From assembly GCF_964340395.1 (NCBI RefSeq), contig NC_135551.1, positions 19,021,003 through 19,083,002 on the forward strand: DNA of 62,000 bases, in the 5' to 3' direction. The stretch comes from Glandiceps talaboti. Taxonomy: Eukaryota > Hemichordata > Enteropneusta > Spengelidae. Under the pieces are notes generated by a model. It did not search any database, was not told the DNA's origin, and worked only from the letters and a program-made list of their open reading frames with translations. The translations under genes and the position numbers were made by a program. Shown piece by piece: positions 57,907 to 62,000 of this stretch (positions within the stretch are counted from its first letter, which is position 1; each line of letters opens with the position of its first letter).

Positions 57907-58398
57907 TAATAATAATAATAAACACAAATTTATAAAGTGCCTGATATCCATCAAAAGATGCCCAATGGCGCTCCCAGTTCACATGAATGCTCTTTGGAAT
58001 AGATAAGTTCTGAGTTTGGCTTTGAAGATATCAACAGTAGGTGCGGTGCGAATGTCAAGGGGGAGATGATTCCATAATGTGGGAGATGAGTGTGAGAATG
58101 ACCGGTCTCCATATGATTTGAGTCTGGTCTTGGGTATGTGGAGTAGTTGTTTGTGGCTTAAACGGAGTGATCTGCCTGGGTTACTTTGCTGAATGAGGTC
58201 AGAAATGTAATGTGGGGTCTTTCCATGTAGCGCTTTATATGTGATCAGCAGGATTTTGAATTGTATTCTGTAAGTGACTGGAAGCTAGTGTAGTTGTTGT
58301 AGTATTGGTGTGATATGATCATGCTTCTTGGGGCGGGTGATGAGTTGAGCGGCACTATTCTGGGCTCTCTGTAACAGACTGAGTTGTGCAATTGATTA
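57907..58398 (-). mobile_element. CR1/L2-type non-LTR retrotransposon, 3' end with RT C-terminus
   Basis: The minus strand encodes the typical C-terminal tail of such reverse transcriptases: LLQRAQNSAAQLI, HDHITPILQQLH, then an in-frame TAG, then LPVTYRIQFKILLITYKAL, GDRSFSHSSPTLWNHLPLDI and FKAKLRTYLFQRAFM, ending at a TGA (57979-57981). The TAG sits where the family has Trp (LHWLPV), a one-base nonsense change. The 3' tail ends in (TTA)n-like repeats (57907-57924). The 5' side is cut by the (TG)n tract at 58400, so this is a dead 5'-truncated copy. Confidence 0.9.
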
Positions 58399-58399
58399 A

Positions 58400-58435
58400 A
58401 TGAGTGAGTGAGTGTGTGTGTGCATGTGTGTGTGT

Positions 58436-58475
<40 letters not shown>

Positions 58476-58520
58476 TGTGGTATGGTGTGTGTGTGTGTGT
58501 GTGTGTGTGTGGTGTGGTAT

Positions 58521-58555
<35 letters not shown>

Positions 58556-58562
58556 ACACACA
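58400..58562. repeat. (TG)n microsatellite with TGGTGTGGTATGG interruptions
   Basis: Long GT dinucleotide tract with a duplicated interruption (GTGTGGTGTGGTATGGTGTG at about 58472 and 58508). It adjoins the 5' break point of the retrotransposon fragment. Confidence 0.95.
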
Positions 58563-60083
58563 TGCACATACACATATATGTATGTAGTACTGTAACAGTA
58601 CAGAACTCATTACAAATGTCTGGCAAGTACCCTGATATGAATACAAATCAGGGCTAAAGTAAAGAACTCAGTAAAGTGTGTGTTCCACAAACGATGAGTA
58701 AATTTAAATGCCACTAATGATAAATTATACATAATTATTTCCAGTGAGAAAATTATTCTAAATGTAAATATGAAGTAGAAATTAAAGTACTTCTATCAAA
58801 ACACAAGTATGGTCTACACATTTGCAATAATTTATTTACATTAGCAGTTGCTTAAAAAATGTATTCAACATACATAGTGTAAAAAAATAAATATATTTTG
58901 AATAAAGTAAACTTGGAAGCAGATGCAATGGTTTAATTTCGACTGACATATTTATAGTAAGTCTGGGTTTTACACATTTGCATATATGTTATTTAAATTA
59001 GTGTTTGCTAAAAAATGACAATTAACATATACTCTATACAGTAAAGAAATATTTTGAATGTAATAAACTTGGTAATTAATGCAATGAGTTTAATTTTGAT
59101 TGATCAACAAAAAAAAATTGATTTGCATACACAAGATACTAAATGAAATTAAGAAATTAGCTAATCTTATTTAGATTTTCAATTACGAAGTTAATCACAA
59201 AACAAAAAGTTACATGTATCAGTATCTCTGTTTCTCTTAAAACATTATTCGAATGAATTTTTTGCAAACAGCTGTTGGCACCTAGTTACACTGACATAAT
59301 AATCTCAAGGCTATCCGTGGCTTCAATATTCAAAAAGATCTCTTCTCACACATTTGGAAACATCAAGCGTGAAATTTTGCAAAATGCTGTTGGCACCTAG
59401 ATACAGTTACCTTGTAAGTCTTGATGCTAGATCCATTGCTTCACAAACTCTCAAGTTCTCTCTTCACCCATTTAGAAACCACAGATAGCCACTAAGTTAC
59501 AGTTATATGTACTAACAGTAATCTATTGTGACACTTACTGTGTACTTACTGAGCATTTCACTTTTATACACATATTCAGCACATCTAGACAGTTCAGAAT
59601 TTAAAAAAAAAATTCAGTCGCTTAATCGTTTGGTTTCAAAATAAAGCAAAGGTCAATCTGACTAGCTTGTCAGCATAAGTAAATTTTTACGCTGAGACTT
59701 TGAGGTCAAATAGAAGAGATACAAGTCTGTTATACAAAACCAGTATTTAATAAAACTTCCCAACATTAATTATCTTTTTTGCAATTATGATGTGTATGTA
59801 CAAACATTTTTTTTAAAATACAGATGAAATCTCCCTGACCCACCCATACAGAAATGTTATCACCTGCCAGTCATTATCAACATCACAAATATGTTTTCTT
59901 TTTTTTATCTAAAAATAGATAATATTCTCTCCGTTAATCGTAAGTCATAACCATCTGTTGTCTGATACCATATTCCCATTATTCTGACCTGTTGATAAAA
60001 TTTCACACACCAGTAACCTACATAAATGCATAAATGGAACAGAATATATACCAAAAAAAAAAGACAAGCAATAAATACCCTAC

Positions 60084-60113
60084 CTGGTGAACACGTCCGC
60101 TGTTGAACTCCAT
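60084..60113 (-). CDS. possible first coding exon of MPHOSPH8
   Basis: ATG at 60111-60113 encodes MEFNSGRVHQ and ends at CAG|GTAGGG in phase 0, which would join in frame to the exon starting at 50309. If used, the protein would be 857 residues and lack a chromodomain. It could equally belong to another transcript. Confidence 0.25.
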
Positions 60114-60874
60114 GTTGTCAAACTGGTCTTAAATATATATGTACACCATGTGACATTTATTACTGTACACTGTATAGCACAACTACCAGTATTTTTTTAG
60201 TTATTCGGATTTGCCATTCATTCGTATAATTCTATGTGTGTGTACGTGATGCATGCATCAGCTGGTACATATGACAGCACAGAAGACAAGTAACCCAATC
60301 AGTATTAATCTAATCAGATCATATCAGAGTTCGTCTGTTCATAACTCTCACATAATTATTGGAATATGTTATTGATCCAGAGATAGAGGGCAGAAGCACT
60401 ATAGGGGCAATCACTTAACACTTCATTTGATTGCCATGGATACCTATCAATTTTTCTCAAGGACTTGTTTGCTATTGGACACTGAATATAATATGTACTT
60501 GTTATGCAAATTGTGGTAGCATTGAACGATATGCTTGTCTGTACTGTATGGTCTCTATTACAGTGGAAGGCTACACAGCTATGCTGTTGTTGCTCAAAGG
60601 CTGTTGCTGAAATGCTGTTCATAATGTTACAGATAAATTAGTATTGTAAGAGAAATGGCATCTATATGATCTTTCTATTTCTCAAACCATCTTTCTCTAT
60701 TCCTGACTGTGTCTCTCAGAATCAATCTTTCATTCCATGTGTTTGTCTATTGTTTCCCTCCACTGCCATCATCTTTCTCTCTTTTCACTCACTATACTAC
60801 TAAGCATGTTAAAAATGGTGAAATGAAAGTAAAATTTCAATGTTTTTTAAATACATTATATTCCTTAAACAACT

Positions 60875-61229
60875 TCTGTCTGTCTGTCTGTCTGTCTGTC
60901 TGAGTCTCCATTAGTCTGTATCTATATATCTCTGCCTGCCTGTCTGTCTGTCTGAGTCTCCATTTGTCTGTATCTATATGTTTGTCTGTCTGTCTGTCTC
61001 TGTCTGTCTGTCTCTGTGTCTGTCTGTGTCTGTCTGTCTGAGTCTCCATTTGTCTGTATCTATCTATCTATCTATCTATATGTTTGTCTGTGTGTCTGTC
61101 TGTCTGTGTGTGTCTGTCTGTCTGAGTCTCCATTTGTCTGTATCTATGTCTCTGTCTGTCTGAGTCTCTATTTGTCTGTCTGCCTGAGTCTGTTCATGTC
61201 TCTGTTTCTAGATCTCTCTCGAGCTCACA

Positions 61230-61292
<63 letters not shown>
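60875..61292. repeat. (TCTG)n, (TATC)n and (CA)n compound microsatellite
   Basis: (CTGT)n blocks alternate with a repeated GAGTCTCCATTTGTCTGTAT segment (spaced about 45-90 bp), then (CA)n at 61228-61292. Confidence 0.95.
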
Positions 61293-61299
<7 letters not shown>

Positions 61300-61850
61300 G
61301 CATTTTTAGAGCACTGAGCCCAATCTCAGTAAGATATCCATATGGTTTGAATTCAATATAATATTGAAATCTTGGTACTAGATGCAACACTATTCAAATT
61401 TTAGTAGACTTGTTTTTAATAAAAATAAAAAATTTATGTTACCAGTAAAAAAAACACTAAAAAAACTATATAAATGACGTACAAAATGTATTGTGTGACA
61501 CAACTGAATAGATTTCATATCAATCAGTAAATGAAATCTAATGACATACATGTCGGTTGATGAAACACACCTCACTATATGCTTTAATAGAGACAGAATA
61601 TGTATATCACCAAGGACAAAACCACAACAATATACAAATACATGTACTCCTCTTTGCTACTAAAAAGTACTATCAAGTTGCAAGCTTCAATATTTTTTAC
61701 CATTCATTTCATGTTTTTTTTTTTTAATGACAGTACAACATGCATACTGGTCAAATTTTATTTCAAATGAATTTGCCACAGTTTCAAAAAAGAAGGTCAA
61801 TAAAACATGACCCTTTCTGATAATTTTATGCAAATGTTTAAAAATGTGAG

Positions 61851-62000
61851 GCCTAAAATAAAATTAAAAAATGGTTTGGTTCCAGTACCCTACCCCAACT
61901 AGTTTTCACTGCCGACCCTAAACTGTTTTTTACACAATCGAGAACACATAAAATAAAATCGCAAAAATTGTGAATTCTCATAAGAAATAGTGGATATGGA
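61851..62000 (-). mobile_element. AGGCC-type transposon, cut by window edge
   Basis: Begins AGGCCTAAAATAAAATTAAA, continues GGTTTGGTTCCAGTACCCTA, CACTGCCGACCCTAAACTG and AGAAATAGTGGATATGGA, matching 15303-15460. Confidence 0.75.

Larger units (their letters stand above)
50310..62000. other. region upstream of the MPHOSPH8 large exon
   Basis: Contains only repeats plus the possible short exon at 60084-60113. I looked for the chromodomain signature Trp-Glu-Pro and Trp-Lys-Gly-Tyr on the minus strand and found none in a coding context. 53600-54980 and 58590-60070 are AT-rich with no feature I can name. Confidence 0.6.

Overview
The window reads as nuclear DNA of a marine invertebrate. It is AT-rich, has spliced genes with consensus GT-AG introns, and is full of microsatellites, minisatellites, fold-back (MITE-like) elements, a tRNA-derived SINE and a decayed non-LTR retrotransposon end. 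An intact MPHOSPH8 orthologue, a UBXN11 orthologue and tandem TRIM genes suit an invertebrate deuterostome (hemichordate or lancelet type), but a lophotrochozoan cannot be excluded and I do not name a species.

Layout. (1) 1-5119, minus: the 5' part of a UBXN11/Socius-like gene. Six exons are reconstructed with consistent phases, and the gene runs off the left edge. One intron holds a 25-bp minisatellite of about 36 copies. (2) 5120-8892: microsatellite-rich spacer. (3) 8893-11505, minus: intact single-exon TRIM-NHL gene. (4) 11506-16203: a roughly 147-bp tandem repeat, a TA-flanked MITE and an AGGCC-type transposon. (5) 16204-19458, minus: a paralogue of the TRIM gene in which filamin and NHL domains are replaced by about 600 residues of nucleoporin-like FG repeats. 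(6) 19459-24281: a broken SAP-like gene hit by a MITE and lying between inverted repeats. (7) 24282-25121, plus: intronless multi-pass membrane protein of unknown family. (8) 25122-31155: noncoding with minisatellites. (9) 31156-50309, minus, possibly to 60113: MPHOSPH8 (MPP8). Ten exons are reconstructed in phase, covering the charged linkers, ankyrin repeats and conserved C-terminal domain. Its introns hold SINEs, fold-back elements and minisatellites. (10) 50310-62000: repeats only, including a CR1/L2-type reverse-transcriptase C-terminus with a nonsense codon.

The genes do not form a pathway. The most unusual objects are the TRIM-FG protein and intronic tandem arrays whose unit carries a splice signal of the host gene: acceptors in two adjacent MPHOSPH8 introns and a donor-like motif in a UBXN11 intron. 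Also notable is a fold-back transposon family with 9-bp target duplications, including one nested insertion whose empty site is present in the same window.

All calls come from reading the sequence. Homology statements rest on remembered family sequences and were not checked by database search.
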